38,943 nucleotides of DNA, taken from contig PVWI01000019.1 of the NCBI GenBank assembly GCA_003003725.1, forward strand, positions 1 through 38,943, given 5' to 3'. The notes beneath the pieces are model-generated. The model had not been told where the DNA came from. It was given only the letters and a program-made list of their open reading frames with translations, and made no database searches. Within the stretch, counting starts at the first letter, position 1; every line of letters begins with the position of its first letter. A program made the translations under genes and the position numbers. This DNA comes from a filamentous cyanobacterium Phorm 6 (GTDB lineage Bacteria; Cyanobacteriota; Cyanobacteriia; Cyanobacteriales; Microcoleaceae). This document shows, piece after piece, positions 1 to 8,280 of the stretch.

Positions 1-121
1 GGTATTTTATTCATGAGTATAACGCCAGTTTATCTATCAATTAAAACCCTAGATATTCCTTGCTATGCAGGACTACCTAATTCCCATACAACCGTATTCG
101 ATCTAATCAACTATTGAACTT

Positions 122-898
122 TTAAACCAAAGAACCGCCGCCATCAATCCAGACTTCAGTACCCGTGATAAAACTAGAGGTATCGGATACCAGAAATAAC
201 ACTAATTTCGCGATATCTAGGCTAGAACCAGCGATATTATCAGTCAAAGGAATCATATCTTGAATGCAATCGCGGTCAACTGGAATGCGATCCAGATGGC
301 GCTTAACGGTGCTTTGATCGATCGCAGTCAGCACGCCGCCCGGACAGATAACATTGACTCTGATGTGACTCGTAGAAAGTTCTAGCGCCAGCATTTTTGC
401 TAAAGCTACTTGAGCAGCTTTGCTGCAAGCGTAAGCTGTGGCGCCAACTTTTTTGAAGCTTCTGGTGCCATTAATCGATGATGTAATGACGATGGAACCT
501 CCTTGTTTCTTGAGATAAGGAACAGCATACTTAACAGTCAAAAAGGTTCCGGTGAGGTTGGTGTTAATTGTCCGATCCCACTCATCGGGTTCTATCTCTT
601 CTACGGGCGACCAGATGCCGTTAATCCCCGCATTGGCGAACACAATATCAATTCTTTGATATTTGTCAAAAATTGTTTCAAATGCCTGCTGCATATGCTC
701 ATAATCAGCCACATCTGCGGCAATCGCCAGCCCGCAACCTCCTTCACTGATTAACTGGCGGACTGTTTCTTGTGCTGTTTCTAAAGTGCGATCGATAATC
801 GCAACTTTTGCGCCTTCCTGGGCCATTAACATTGCTGTTGCACGACCAATTCCCGACCCGCCGCCGGTAATAACGGCAACTTTTTCTGCAAGTTTCAT
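122..898 (-). CDS. SDR family NAD(P)-dependent oxidoreductase
   Basis: Classical short-chain dehydrogenase/reductase of 258 residues, the usual family length. The Rossmann cofactor loop TGGGSGIG lies at residues 11-18, and an aspartate follows strand beta-2 (IID, about residue 36), which in this family usually favours NAD over NADP. NAG is at residues 89-91, the catalytic serine is in TSS (139-141), and the YxxxK pair is Tyr156/Lys160. The C-terminus WIDGGGSLV is the typical SDR ending. There is no signal peptide or membrane segment, so a soluble cytoplasmic enzyme is expected. The substrate cannot be deduced: these enzymes act on sugars, steroids, acyl-ACP and many others. The ATG start sits directly before the Rossmann strand. 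The gene stands alone, in the same direction as the amylase but separated from it by about 190 bases that hold a palindrome. Confidence 0.93.
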   Translation of the reverse strand: MKLAEKVAVITGGGSGIGRATAMLMAQEGAKVAIIDRTLETAQETVRQLISEGGCGLAIAADVADYEHMQQAFETIFDKYQRIDIVFANAGINGIWSPVEEIEPDEWDRTINTNLTGTFLTVKYAVPYLKKQGGSIVITSSINGTRSFKKVGATAYACSKAAQVALAKMLALELSTSHIRVNVICPGGVLTAIDQSTVKRHLDRIPVDRDCIQDMIPLTDNIAGSSLDIAKLVLFLVSDTSSFITGTEVWIDGGGSLV

Positions 899-1036
899 AT
901 GTTTTTTATGTAATTTTTTTGGAGCGATGCCTATAAATATAAGTAGAGAGAGATAGGACTGAAGTCATCACTACGAATAGGCTTGAGTTATCAAAAATAG
1001 CTAAGTAAAAATTTGTTTGATGCGATAATTGTAGCG

Positions 1037-1061
1037 GTAAGGTGCGCGTAGCGCACCCTAC
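1037..1061. repeat. Short palindrome, GTAGGGTGCG family
   Basis: The arms GGTGCGC (1041-1047) and GCGCACC (1051-1057) pair around a GTA loop. The stem extends outward to GTA/TAC with one mismatch. It resembles the longer GTAGGGTGCGTCGC hairpins at 37311-37475 and a degenerate trace near 9160-9180, so it is probably one of a dispersed family. It lies between the amylase stop and the SDR start. Confidence 0.6.
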
Positions 1062-1091
1062 TTTAGACAGAGGATTCCGTCAAGATTACGG

Positions 1092-2576
1092 TCATGCTTC
1101 CTGCTGCGGAACCCAGACAGAAACTGAACCGGCGTTACACCTAAAATCTGCCCAACCATCGTCATTTGTTACGATGGGTTCTTTGACGTGTTCCATGATG
1201 TCAATATAAGTTCGATTGGGCTGTCCGACTTCCATAAACTTAGTGCCATCGCCTCCATTACTTAGTACCACAGCCATGCCACCAGGGTGTTCTTCGTTTC
1301 CTAGTCGCGTCCAGCCAATTGTGTTAGCGTGGTCGAAGTAATCGTATTGATTACCGTAGGAATAGGTTTGGCGGGCAAACAGCAATTTATCCAGAATCCA
1401 CTGATGTTTGTCTAACCAAATCTCGTATTCATTGCCATCGTTTGCTGTATCTTTATAGTGATCGCCGTAATAATCCGGGTAAAAAATACAGGGATATCCT
1501 TCACGCCGCAGCAGGATTAAAGCGTAGGCAAGGGGTTTAAACCAAGACTCGACAACTGATTCTAAAGATTGTAAGGGTTGAGAATCGTGGTTGTCAACCA
1601 AAGTAACGGCTAGAGTTGGTTGCTGTTGAACGAGGGTGCCGTCAAAAATTGTTCGCAAGTCGTAGCTGTTGCCGGCTTTGCTAGCAGCGTGGAAGTTATA
1701 GTGGAGGGGCGCATCAAATAAGGATACTTTACCATCCGTTGCTTCGATGAAGTAATGCAAAGCTTCCACTTCATAAGACCAATATTCGCCGACGGCAAAT
1801 AGGTCGCGTTTGGCATAGTTGCGGACGTGTTCCAGCCACTCTTGGAAAAATCCTGCTGCTACGTGTTTGGCCGCATCAAAACGAAAGCCGTCAACGTTTG
1901 TTGTATCTACGTACCACTCACCCCAGTATTTTAATTCCCCGGTGACTTCTGGGTTATCCATATCTAAGTCGCAACCCATGAGGTAGTCAAAATTGCCTTT
2001 TTCTAGGTCTACTCCTTGATCGAATTCTTTGCCTTTTAGCAGGTAAACGGCATGGGTTTCTGTGTCGTAAACGTTGTAATCAATGGCATCGAAATGCCAC
2101 CAATGCCACTCCATGCTGGAATATTTTTTGCCGCGGCCTGGGAAAGTAAAATGCGTCCAAGCTTTGATTTTTTGATATTCGCCTACGGTGTCATTGCGGT
2201 TGTCTGGATTGAAGGGTGTGGCTTCGGCTTCTTCTTCGGCATCGGCACCTAATTTGTGGTTGAATACAACATCGGCATAAATCCGAATTCCTGCATCTTG
2301 TGCAGCTTTGATTGCGCGCAAATACTCATCTTTTGTACCGTATTTAGTGCGTACCGACCCTTTTTGGTCGAATTCGCCTAAATCGAACAAGTCGTAGACG
2401 CCATAGCCTACATCCATACCGCCGGCCGTTCCTTTATAGGCGGGTGGCAACCACAGGGATGTTACACCAATTTTTGCTAAATCTTTTGCAGATTCTGCTA
2501 GCTGATTCCAGAGGTTCCCATCAGCGGGGTTGTACCAGTGGAAATACTGCATCATGACGCCATTGACTTCAGACAT
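1092..2576 (-). CDS. Alpha-amylase, glycoside hydrolase family 13 (cytoplasmic type)
   Basis: Endo-acting alpha-1,4-glucan hydrolase of 494 residues, resembling the Bacillus licheniformis/E. coli AmyS-AmyA subgroup (GH13_5). Visible features are the N-terminal strand MMQYFHWY, conserved region I VVFNH (His107), region II GFRFDAAKH with nucleophile Asp234, region III VGEYW with acid/base Glu264, and region IV LVDNHDSQ with Asp331. All three catalytic carboxylates are intact. The typical B-domain insertion lies between residues 108 and 205. There is no signal peptide, so it should act inside the cell, probably in turnover of glycogen or maltodextrin. The ATG is preceded by a strong GGAG ribosome-binding site about 11 bases upstream, which supports this start. 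It is transcribed alone; the 167 bases upstream contain no other gene. Confidence 0.96.
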   Translation of the reverse strand: MSEVNGVMMQYFHWYNPADGNLWNQLAESAKDLAKIGVTSLWLPPAYKGTAGGMDVGYGVYDLFDLGEFDQKGSVRTKYGTKDEYLRAIKAAQDAGIRIYADVVFNHKLGADAEEEAEATPFNPDNRNDTVGEYQKIKAWTHFTFPGRGKKYSSMEWHWWHFDAIDYNVYDTETHAVYLLKGKEFDQGVDLEKGNFDYLMGCDLDMDNPEVTGELKYWGEWYVDTTNVDGFRFDAAKHVAAGFFQEWLEHVRNYAKRDLFAVGEYWSYEVEALHYFIEATDGKVSLFDAPLHYNFHAASKAGNSYDLRTIFDGTLVQQQPTLAVTLVDNHDSQPLQSLESVVESWFKPLAYALILLRREGYPCIFYPDYYGDHYKDTANDGNEYEIWLDKHQWILDKLLFARQTYSYGNQYDYFDHANTIGWTRLGNEEHPGGMAVVLSNGGDGTKFMEVGQPNRTYIDIMEHVKEPIVTNDDGWADFRCNAGSVSVWVPQQEA

Positions 2577-2743
2577 AAATTTAGTTTCTCCTGTTTGGTA
2601 AAATTGCGATCGACATTTATGTTCGTAGCTTGCTAGTTTACGTATGTCTGCAATCTATAGTCAACAAATATCATAAAAGATGGGGTCGATAGAAACAATC
2701 TATCAACAGATGGATTGACAAAAGAATGTAAATTTGATAAAAA

Positions 2744-3547
2744 TTACTTCAGGTAGAACGGAGATTGGGGATCGGCTGGTAGTGCTGCGGCAACTCGCTC
2801 AACTCTGGTATTCCAAGTACCGTCGATCGCCAATTCGAGCAATCTAAATCCGGGCCCGATGGTGTCGAGGACAATCGGATGGCTTTTGGGTAACAGTTGG
2901 ATGCAGGTACTGGGTGTCCCCAAGTAAGAAACTGATCCCCGCTGTTGGTGGAATTCTTGGTGAATGTGGCCGCAGAGGACGATTTTGATTTGAGGATGTC
3001 GATCGACAATTGCCAAGAATTCATCGGCATTGTGCAGCATCATTCCATCCATGATTTTACTGCCGATCGGCAATGGATGATGATGCAAAGCAATGATAAC
3101 GGCTCGATCGCCCGTTTGTTGCAATTGAGAGTCCAGCCAATCAAAACTCTCTGGGGAAAGCCGCCCGCCGTCGCATCCGGCTTCCACACTCGAAAGCAAG
3201 AGAAATTGCCAGTTTCCTAGATTCCACGATTTTTCTGGGAAAATAGGCGGCCGATCTAATATTTGCTGCATTACCGACAAGTTGTCGTGATTTCCCGGTA
3301 TCCAGTAAGCAGGGATATTTAGCGGGGAAATCAGGGAGGCGAGGATTTCGTAGGATTCCGGTGTTTCGTCTTGAGACAAGTCGCCTGTCAGCAGCAGTAA
3401 GTCGGGCGGGGGCTGGATCTCTTGCAGGCGTTCGATCACCTTTTGGAGAGTGTGGGCGGTTGAAAGGCCTTTCCAAGTTCGATCGAACTCTGCAAACAAG
3501 TGAGTGTCGGTGATTTGGGCGACAAGTAGGGGAGAAACTGGTGTCAT
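2744..3547 (-). CDS. cpdA: CpdA/Icc-like metallophosphoesterase (3',5'-cyclic-AMP phosphodiesterase family)
   Basis: Calcineurin-like phosphoesterase with all five metal-binding blocks: DTH near the N-terminus (ITDTHLF), GDLSQD, GNHD, HHHPLP and GHIH. Order and spacing match class III cyclic-nucleotide phosphodiesterases (CpdA/Icc), which hydrolyse cAMP using a dinuclear metal site in the cytoplasm. Cyanobacteria use cAMP signalling, so the role is plausible, but related enzymes act on other phosphodiesters. The reading frame is open up to a GTG at 3640. I prefer the ATG at 3547 because it lies about ten residues before the first catalytic strand, as in the family. The 31 extra residues are low-complexity and unlike a known domain. 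Neither start has a clear ribosome-binding site. Confidence 0.85.
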   Translation of the reverse strand: MTPVSPLLVAQITDTHLFAEFDRTWKGLSTAHTLQKVIERLQEIQPPPDLLLLTGDLSQDETPESYEILASLISPLNIPAYWIPGNHDNLSVMQQILDRPPIFPEKSWNLGNWQFLLLSSVEAGCDGGRLSPESFDWLDSQLQQTGDRAVIIALHHHPLPIGSKIMDGMMLHNADEFLAIVDRHPQIKIVLCGHIHQEFHQQRGSVSYLGTPSTCIQLLPKSHPIVLDTIGPGFRLLELAIDGTWNTRVERVAAALPADPQSPFYLK

Positions 3548-3681
3548 GGATGGTGTTGCGGGCGAAGCGGAGGCGATCGAGCTATTTCTAATGTAGCCTG
3601 GGATGGGGTTTTGGGGATATGCGAACAAAGGGTGATTCACGATCGAGATAGCTTCGCTTCACAAAAGTTATGACAAATATG

Positions 3682-3709
3682 TTGAAATAATCGAGATTTG
3701 GTGTACTAT
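3682..3709 (+). promoter_or_regulatory. Probable promoter of tRNA-Cys
   Basis: TTGAAA (3682-3687) and TACTAT (3704-3709) are separated by 16 bases. This places transcription start about 20 bases before the mature tRNA 5' end. Prediction from consensus only. Confidence 0.45.
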
Positions 3710-3736
3710 AAAAAAACGTCAAATTTCAGACGTAAC

Positions 3737-3807
<71 letters not shown>

Positions 3808-3810
3808 TTT

Positions 3811-4007
3811 TTAATTTTTATGAGATGTGGCTAAAATGTCGTTTGGGCGATCGAGAAGGTTAACAGGATATATGTAGAGCGCTGAAGTCCACTGCGAAAA
3901 TCTTCTTGACTTCTAGCTCAATATTCGAAATTATGACGAATTTCCGTCATTACAGCCAACGAAACCCAACGAAAAAATCAGGGTTTGAAACTGTAACTTA
4001 ATTTATG
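3811..4007. other. Intergenic sequence without recognised gene
   Basis: Between the tRNA and the transposable element I see no credible ORF. One short palindrome, ATGACG/CGTCAT, lies around 3934-3951. Confidence 0.5.
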
Positions 4008-4198
4008 GACAAAGCTACCCATCCTTTACTATTTGGGTAGCTTTATCCGCGCCATTCGTTGCGATCGCATCACCCCAGACTATTTGCCCCTAGTTCAATT
4101 TGTTTTTGACTCTTAGTGCCATTTGATTGCAGATGCCGGCGTCTTGCGTCAGAGGAATCTGCGTTTGGACTTATTATAAATTTTTTTTACCTGCCATC

Positions 4199-4226
4199 TT
4201 GACGCTCGCAGGAAGTCGTATATAAT
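4199..4226 (+). promoter_or_regulatory. Consensus-like promoter of tnpB
   Basis: TTGACG (4199-4204), a 16-base spacer and a perfect TATAAT (4221-4226), 22 bases before the tnpB ATG. This is the best-matching sigma-70-type promoter I noticed in the window. Confidence 0.6.
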
Positions 4227-4248
4227 ACCAAGCAGAATACATTTACTC

Positions 4249-5484
4249 ATGTCGAGTCAAGTGCAGCTAGTAGAAAAACACGTAATTAACAGACAGCATA
4301 GATTTTGGAATGAGTGCGACCACTTAGCATTACAATCAAAACATCTATACAATTCTGCTAACTACGTCCAGCGCCAATACTTTTTTGAAACCAACAAGTA
4401 TTACAACTCCATCAATATTTATAACCAGACTAAGAACTTAGAAGCTTATCGGTATCTACCAACAAAAGTTAGCAAACAAATTGTTCGTAGAGTTGCTGAG
4501 AGTTGGAAAGGATGGTTAGCTGCACTTAAAGATTGGTCAAAACACCCTGAAAAATATCTGGGCAAACCGAAAATACCAGGATACAAGCATAAAGAGCATG
4601 GCAGAAATGTTGTAATTTATCCGATAGATGCAATATCAAAACCTGCTTTGACTAAAGGGAATGTTAAACTGTCTCAGACTAATATTGAGTTGGCTACTCA
4701 AGCTAAAAATGTAGACCAAGTAAGGATTGTCCCCAAGCTTGACCATTATGTTATTGAAGTTGTTTACACAGTTAATGACATACCCTTATCCCACGGGAAA
4801 TATCTGGCTGGTGTAGACCTTGGTTTAAACAATTTGATGGCTATAACATCCAATCATCCGGGCATCAAGCCGCTGTTGATTAATGGTAGACCTTTGAAAA
4901 GTATTAACCAATTCTTCAATAAACGGGTAGCCGCAGCACAATCAATCGAAGCTAGCAGACAGATTAAGGAACTTAACAGTAAGCGAAATAGAAGAATTGA
5001 CAACTATCTTCATACTGCGAGTCGTCGTGTAATAGATTGGTGTCAATTGAACGAGATTGGTCAGTTAATTATCGGCAAGAACCCAGGATGGAAACAGTCC
5101 ATCAACATTGGTAAAAAAAACAATCAAGCATTTACCAATATTCCCCATACCAAACTGATTAATTTGTTGACATATAAAGCACAATTAGCAGGGATTGCAG
5201 TCACCTTAACTGAGGAAAGTTACACGTCAAAAGCGAGTGCTTTAGATGGTGATAATTTACCGACTTATAGCAAAAATACAGAGATCAAGTCTGTTTTTAG
5301 TGGTAAACGTGTTCAGCGTGGTTTATATAGAGCTTCCACTGGTCAAATAATCAATGCTGATACTAATGGCAGCATAAATATAGCTAGAAAAGTAATTCCC
5401 GACTTCATGAAGGGAATAGAGGGATTGCCGTTTATTCCTGTATTTTTAGGACTGTGGACTAAGATTATAAACGTAGATGTCTAA
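4249..5484 (+). CDS. tnpB: TnpB family RNA-guided nuclease/transposase accessory protein, zinc finger lacking
   Basis: 411-residue protein of the OrfB/TnpB family. The RuvC-like triad is visible: Asp190 in GVDLGLNN, Glu322/323 in TEESYTSKAS, and Asp371 in NADTNGSINIAR. The usual CxxC...CxxC zinc ribbon between the second and third motifs is absent; that segment reads SALDGDNLPTYSKN...FSGKRVQRGLYR. This variant occurs in one IS1341-like TnpB branch, so loss of zinc binding is probably ancestral rather than a defect. TnpB proteins use a guide RNA from the element's 3' end to cut DNA at the donor or target site. Here that RNA would overlap the gene end and the hairpin at 5490-5505. There is no internal stop or frameshift, so the gene may be active. 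The ATG follows a good promoter. Confidence 0.88.
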   Translation: MSSQVQLVEKHVINRQHRFWNECDHLALQSKHLYNSANYVQRQYFFETNKYYNSINIYNQTKNLEAYRYLPTKVSKQIVRRVAESWKGWLAALKDWSKHPEKYLGKPKIPGYKHKEHGRNVVIYPIDAISKPALTKGNVKLSQTNIELATQAKNVDQVRIVPKLDHYVIEVVYTVNDIPLSHGKYLAGVDLGLNNLMAITSNHPGIKPLLINGRPLKSINQFFNKRVAAAQSIEASRQIKELNSKRNRRIDNYLHTASRRVIDWCQLNEIGQLIIGKNPGWKQSINIGKKNNQAFTNIPHTKLINLLTYKAQLAGIAVTLTEESYTSKASALDGDNLPTYSKNTEIKSVFSGKRVQRGLYRASTGQIINADTNGSINIARKVIPDFMKGIEGLPFIPVFLGLWTKIINVDV

Positions 5485-5518
5485 CATTGGCTACCTATGG
5501 GTAGCTTTGTCTAGGTTT

Positions 5519-5728
5519 CTACGAGCGGTTTGATATCGTTTCCCATTGCATCGGAATAATGAGCCGAAATTTGGACTCGCTTATCATTCCGGCGCAGCCG
5601 GAATTGATATAACCCCATTTTTCGGAGAGTAAGAAAAGAGCGGTATCATAACCCTTTTCAGCATCAAAGCTAAGAACCACTGAATAAAAATTCAGATTTT
5701 CATCAGTATTTTTGTTTGAGTTACCCAA
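5519..5728 (-). CDS. Small ORF of unknown function, partly built from a dispersed repeat
   Basis: A 69-codon frame starting with TTG inside the end of the upstream antitoxin-like remnant (TTGGGTAA overlap). The first half (about 35 residues) matches nothing I recognise. The second half, from GYINSGC onward, is simply a translation of the 76-bp hairpin repeat at 5538-5613. It may be a toxin fragment whose 3' end was replaced by the repeat, or it may not be a gene at all. Confidence 0.25.
   Translation of the reverse strand: MGNSNKNTDENLNFYSVVLSFDAEKGYDTALFLLSEKWGYINSGCAGMISESKFRLIIPMQWETISNRS
5538..5613. repeat. Dispersed hairpin repeat, copy 1 (76 bp)
   Basis: Shares most positions with 32756-32893, from GTTTCC through GCCGAAATT to GAATTGATATAAC. 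The core is an 8-bp stem, ATTCCGGC (5586-5593) and GCCGGAAT (5597-5604), with a GCA loop. The other copy has two base-pair changes in the stem, both compensated on the opposite arm. Confidence 0.75.
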
Positions 5729-5940
5729 CAGAAGTCAGCTTATCTACTGTTACATCTTTTTGGGCTTTATTAAAAGCTTCAATAAAACCAGGATTTTTCA
5801 ATAATTCCATCGTAGCTTCATTGCTTTCACGTTCTGCTAAATAAGCTAAAAAATTAGCCGCAACGAGTAGTCTTTCAGGAGATCAGCGATTTATGAATTA
5901 CTTGAGGTTCTGACGGACTTCTTGAGTTTTCATAGTTCAT
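5721..5940 (-). pseudogene. Frameshifted antitoxin-like small gene
   Basis: Two frames on the minus strand make one plausible protein. ATG at 5940 opens MNYENSRSPSEPQVIHKSLIS and ends at a TGA (5877-5875). In the next frame the reading continues as PERLLVAANFLAYLAERESN...VDKLTSVG and stops at 5721. Restoring two bases near 5877, giving TCTCCT instead of TCCT, joins the halves smoothly into a protein of about 73 residues. Its size and acidic helical character resemble cyanobacterial antitoxins, but I do not recognise the family. The simplest reading is decay by a 2-base deletion; a base-calling error is possible. Confidence 0.5.
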
Positions 5941-6105
5941 AGCTATTGAAAATTATGGGAGGTACCTGTTTAATTATACCAGATAGTCTGGAATTCACCA
6001 AAGTCCGATCGCCAATAACGACAAAACCTTCACCAAAAAAAACCAAACACTTGACAACTAAACACCTAAAAAGTTAACTATTTAATAGATCACACCATTG
6101 CACCA

Positions 6106-8073
6106 ATGATTTCATACCTAATCTCATTCTCCTGGGGCATTTGCCTGCTACTATCCCTCACAGGCTGGGGAAAAGTCCTCAACCACATCCTTTTTCCCAA
6201 CCAGCTAATTGACTGGGGACAAAAAGCCGCTTGGGGTCTAGCCTTTAGCCTGATCATTGGCGGTGTACTAAACGCAACTTGGGCTATCTCACCAACCACA
6301 ATTTTAATTTTTGTAGGTTTAGGACTCATTTATTGTCTAGTAGATTTAGTAAATCATAGACAATCAATCGTCACCAATCTTTTACAGGTATTTCAAGAAA
6401 CTCGCAAAGATAAAATCATCTTAGTAGGCGTTGCTACAGTCGGTCTACTGATTTTAATTCAATACGCGGGATGGGTTTATACAGGCAGAGTCAACTTTGC
6501 GAACATGGTTTATGCTGACGGGTTTAATACCAGCGATGATTATCACGCTTACTTAGTATTTCCCCACAAAATGCTGCAACTTGGTTCGATGGGGCTAGAG
6601 CCTTTTAGCGAACGAAGAATAGTATCTTTGGGAGGGCAGTCATTTATCCATACATTGATTTTAAGCGTACTTTCAGACACTAATTTAAACCTGATCGACC
6701 CCGGTTTGTCCATGATAATTACTGTCGGACTAATCATTGGATTTTTTCGGGAAAATAAAGCCTCAACCAAACGGATTATATTCACTATTTTATTCTTGCT
6801 TTTGATTGCCGTCCCTAAAGCTAACACTACAAGTGTCATGCTGCCAGTAGCTTTATTTGTAAGTTTGTTTAGGACGCTTGATAGTAAGGAAATAGAACGC
6901 AACTCTTGGATTTCAAATGCTTGTATTATCGCTTTAATCTCCGCAGCACTTTGTACTTTAAAATCTTCCTTAATTCCCGCCTCTGCAATTGTGTTTACAG
7001 TTAGCTACATTTGCTATTTTATGAGTTCAAATACCAAACTCAAAGTTGTATGGGAATTCGGGCTAGCGACAGTATTAGTCGGAATATTTCTCCTACCTTG
7101 GATGATTTCTTTGTATCAATCGTCAGGTAGTTTACTGTATCCTATTTTGGGAAAGGGTTATCACGCCTCCGCCTACGGCATTACATTCAAATCAGGTTCG
7201 ACACTATTGGGTACTGCTAAAACTGCGATCGCATCTTTCCGAGGCATTTACGTTTTTATACTGATATTGCTCGGCTGTTTGAGCTTGAGCATCCGACCTC
7301 TGAGGTTTGGCAATTTACCCGAAGAACGCTCGTTCTCGAACCGCCAAGCAGTTGTATCTATAACAATTGCAGCGCTATTGGCAACAGTTGCAGTAGGCGT
7401 ATTGACCGAAAATGCTGACCCTTTTCGCTATTCATTTTCTCACCTCTTCCCGGGAATTATCATATTAATTATGGTCGCCATGACTGATACGGGAACGTTG
7501 AATAAAAACGGGGTTGCTAACTTTTTTATTGCGGCTGTATTTTGTTCGGGCCTCGCAATCAGTTACGATTGGGATATTACCAAGAATACTTATTCAGCTT
7601 ATGTGAAAAATATTCAATTTGGCATGACAAATCCATCGTTAGTTTCAGCTAAGCAAAAATCACAGTATGCAGCACTACAACAGTCAATTCCAGAGGCAGA
7701 AATAGTTTTAACAAGATTAGATGCACCGTTTATCCTCGACTTCAAACGCAATCAAATTTTTGTGGCTGACTGGCCGGGGGGAGCGAGTTTGCCGCCCGGT
7801 ATGCCTGCATTCAAAGGCCCTGAAGCTTTGGCAAACTATTTAGTTTCAAAATCTATTAGATATGTAGCTTATTCGTCTTGGAGTCTCAATCATCCCGGAG
7901 ATGTAGATACTTCAGGGCCTGGATTGTCATCTTGGTTTCGACTGCAAGCACAACTTTCTCACGATTTTCGGGATAATGTGCAGCAACTTGCAAAAAGTAG
8001 AAAGAAGCTTTATGAAGACGGAGAAAATTTTGTGCTGGATTTGGGAACTAAAGCCGTATCTATAAGTTTGTAG
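6106..8073 (+). CDS. Polytopic membrane protein, GT-C glycosyltransferase-like
   Basis: 655-residue integral membrane protein with roughly a dozen hydrophobic segments. They begin at residues 4-25 and include clusters near 40-75, 100-120, 195-215, 225-245, 265-290, 295-345, 380-400 and 425-470. A hydrophilic loop, YADGFNTSDDYHAYLVFPHKM, follows the early helices, and a soluble C-terminal domain of about 150 residues ends the protein. This layout fits GT-C type, lipid-linked sugar transferases and the membrane proteins named after LIC_10190, but no diagnostic motif proves activity. Neighbouring methyltransferase, GT2 and transporter genes suggest assembly of cell-surface glycan. The stop codon TAG lies inside the first palindrome of the repeat block at 8067, so the present C-terminus touches inserted repeat DNA. 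Confidence 0.6.
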   Translation: MISYLISFSWGICLLLSLTGWGKVLNHILFPNQLIDWGQKAAWGLAFSLIIGGVLNATWAISPTTILIFVGLGLIYCLVDLVNHRQSIVTNLLQVFQETRKDKIILVGVATVGLLILIQYAGWVYTGRVNFANMVYADGFNTSDDYHAYLVFPHKMLQLGSMGLEPFSERRIVSLGGQSFIHTLILSVLSDTNLNLIDPGLSMIITVGLIIGFFRENKASTKRIIFTILFLLLIAVPKANTTSVMLPVALFVSLFRTLDSKEIERNSWISNACIIALISAALCTLKSSLIPASAIVFTVSYICYFMSSNTKLKVVWEFGLATVLVGIFLLPWMISLYQSSGSLLYPILGKGYHASAYGITFKSGSTLLGTAKTAIASFRGIYVFILILLGCLSLSIRPLRFGNLPEERSFSNRQAVVSITIAALLATVAVGVLTENADPFRYSFSHLFPGIIILIMVAMTDTGTLNKNGVANFFIAAVFCSGLAISYDWDITKNTYSAYVKNIQFGMTNPSLVSAKQKSQYAALQQSIPEAEIVLTRLDAPFILDFKRNQIFVADWPGGASLPPGMPAFKGPEALANYLVSKSIRYVAYSSWSLNHPGDVDTSGPGLSSWFRLQAQLSHDFRDNVQQLAKSRKKLYEDGENFVLDLGTKAVSISL

Positions 8074-8217
8074 TGAGGACTTTAGTCCTCAGATTGTTGA
8101 AGGACTAAAGTCCGAACGATCAAACCAGTTTTATTTTGCCATAAGTTTGATCGTTCGGACTTTAGTTCTCAGATTGTTGAAGGACTAAAGTCCTTGCTAC
8201 AAACCAGTTTTATTTTG
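8067..8217. repeat. Tandem GGACTTTAGTCC palindromes between convergent genes
   Basis: Two related units each contain GGACTTTAGT, then CAGATTGTTGAAGGACTAAA, then AAACCAGTTTTATTTTG. A larger inverted pair, CGAACGATCAAAC and GTTTGATCGTTCG, spans the two units. The block lies between convergent genes and may terminate both. The same family occurs at 13567-13713 and 18897-18945. Confidence 0.8.
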
Positions 8218-8280
8218 TTAGTTTACTTGGGTGGATGAGAGTCTGTGCAGTAGTTGTTGTAACTGCCGAGTCTTATTTTA

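Larger units (their letters stand above)
4008..5511 (+). mobile_element. Solo tnpB insertion element (IS200/IS605 superfamily, IS1341-like), bounded by matching hairpins
   Basis: The element carries a TnpB-type gene and no tnpA. At the left, AAAGCTACCCA (4011-4021) and TGGGTAGCTTT (4034-4044) form a perfect 11-bp stem with a 12-base loop. At the right, GCTACC (5490-5495) and GGTAGC (5500-5505) form a hairpin with a 4-base loop just after the tnpB stop. The outer left sequence GACAAAGCTACCCAT (4008-4022) is repeated exactly and inverted at 5497-5511, so both ends carry the same 15 bases. Terminal hairpins are typical of IS200/IS605 ends. The exact cleavage sites are not visible, so the boundaries are approximate. 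Confidence 0.65.

Noticed and set aside
8067-8217. CRISPR-like array
   Set aside because: Units are palindromic and tandemly duplicated, with no regular repeats and unique spacers; no cas genes nearby.
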